Of a stretch of DNA of 64,000 nucleotides, positions 63,786 through 64,000 are shown piece after piece. The position numbers were made by a program, and so were the translations under genes. The stretch is from NCBI RefSeq assembly GCF_016863615.1, contig NZ_BOPF01000046.1:16689-80688 (forward strand), given 5' to 3'. This DNA is from Virgisporangium aliadipatigenens. GTDB taxonomy: Bacteria; Actinomycetota; Actinomycetes; Mycobacteriales; Micromonosporaceae. The notes under the pieces were generated by a model that made no database searches, had not been told where the DNA came from, and saw nothing but the letters and a program-made list of their open reading frames with translations. The first letter of the stretch is position 1. Every line of letters starts with the position of its first letter.

Positions 63786-63982
63786 AACCGACCCCGTGGA
63801 AGAAATCAAGCAGGTCAGGCAGCAACGGGGGGTCCTGCGTAGAGATCCGCCGCAACGGCGCGCTGATGGAATTCCGTGACAGCAAGGATCCCGGCGGGCC
63901 CGTCCTGCCGTTCCCGCCGGAAGCGTTCGCTGCTTGGCTCGCGGGCGTCAAGGCCGGCGAGTTCGACCTCGACCCCAGCTGA
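63782..63982 (+). CDS. DUF397 protein
   Basis: The 66-residue protein from ATG 63782 has WKKSSRSGSNGGSCVEIRR, VPFRDSKDP-like FRDSKDPGGPVLPFPPEAFAAWLAGVKAGEFD, the complete DUF397 signature. In actinomycetes such genes follow XRE/DUF5753 genes and modulate the regulator. Coupling to 63785 fits this. Confidence 0.9.
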   Translation: MKPTPWKKSSRSGSNGGSCVEIRRNGALMEFRDSKDPGGPVLPFPPEAFAAWLAGVKAGEFDLDPS

Positions 63983-63986
63983 GAAT

Positions 63987-64000
63987 CCCCCCCCCCCCCC
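63987..64000. repeat. Run of 14 C at the window end
   Basis: The window ends in an uninterrupted C tract. It may be the edge of a contig or a real homopolymer just after the DUF397 gene. Confidence 0.5.

Noticed and set aside
61360..63982. Right attachment site as a repeat of the fumarase 3' end
   Set aside because: No copy of the bases around 20300-20381 was found by eye in the right part of the window.

Overview
The window is very G+C-rich DNA with actinobacterial gene content. The likely source is a Micromonosporaceae-type actinomycete. This rests on third-position G/C bias, frequent GTG starts, several genes with a -10-like box only 6-10 bases before the start codon (leaderless style), families such as AICE/SpdB-like DUF2637 proteins and XRE/DUF397 pairs, and a class I fumarase of the actinomycete type. 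Genus is not resolved. No tRNA, rRNA or CRISPR array was seen.

Region 1 (1 to about 20,360) is chromosomal. It holds two related membrane-anchored beta-propeller (PQQ-like) proteins (38-1396, 15950-17281); an operon of two RDD membrane proteins and an aromatic/histidinol-phosphate-type aminotransferase (pat) next to 4-hydroxyphenylpyruvate dioxygenase (hpd) and a divergent Lrp/AsnC regulator, which together look like a tyrosine-degradation locus; a three-domain envelope enzyme (NodB deacetylase + GT2 glycosyltransferase + LytR-CpsA-Psr) with a small membrane partner; an amidohydrolase; a LamG-like secreted protein; a tightly overlapping four-gene operon of small secreted proteins sharing one fold; an NlpC/P60 cell-wall hydrolase; a histidine phosphatase; a lipoprotein; and class I fumarase. 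Two apparent gene remnants occur here: the first codons of a SigE-type sigma factor, and the Hsp70 N-terminus joined to an unrelated membrane protein.

Region 2 (20,362 to at least 61,640) is a siphovirus-type prophage. A large serine integrase starts inside the last codons of the fumarase gene, so the left attachment junction is probably in the fumarase 3' end. The layout runs as follows: integrase; leftward repressor-like gene, operator-rich gap and rightward Cro/XRE-like gene; early operon (22510-34974) with RecD-like helicase, Cas4/RecB-like nuclease, OB-type protein, primase-polymerase/helicase, a Holliday-junction-resolvase-like nuclease, a MazG-like protein and many tiny membrane proteins; HNH endonuclease, small and large terminase, HK97-type portal, protease and capsid; decoration genes including an 889-residue repeat protein; connectors, tail tubes, a tail-assembly chaperone pair with a -1 frameshift site, tape measure, tail tip, a possible lysin and a holin.

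Region 3 (57,252-61,229) is a leftward, overlapping right-arm operon of membrane proteins, two of them carrying HTH-like C-termini, and it ends in an MmpS-like lipoprotein. It diverges from an excisionase-like HTH gene across a gap with repeated TGACACAGTT boxes. It resembles cargo or plasmid-type functions more than virion genes. Region 4 (61,822-63,982) has three small leftward genes diverging from an XRE(DUF5753)/DUF397 pair. Whether it belongs to the prophage or the chromosome is unresolved, because no right attachment site was found. The window ends in a run of 14 C.

The most unusual structure is a 135-base inverted repeat (31779-31913) with a nested palindrome, directly after the primase-helicase gene. 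It is a candidate replication origin or structured regulatory element.
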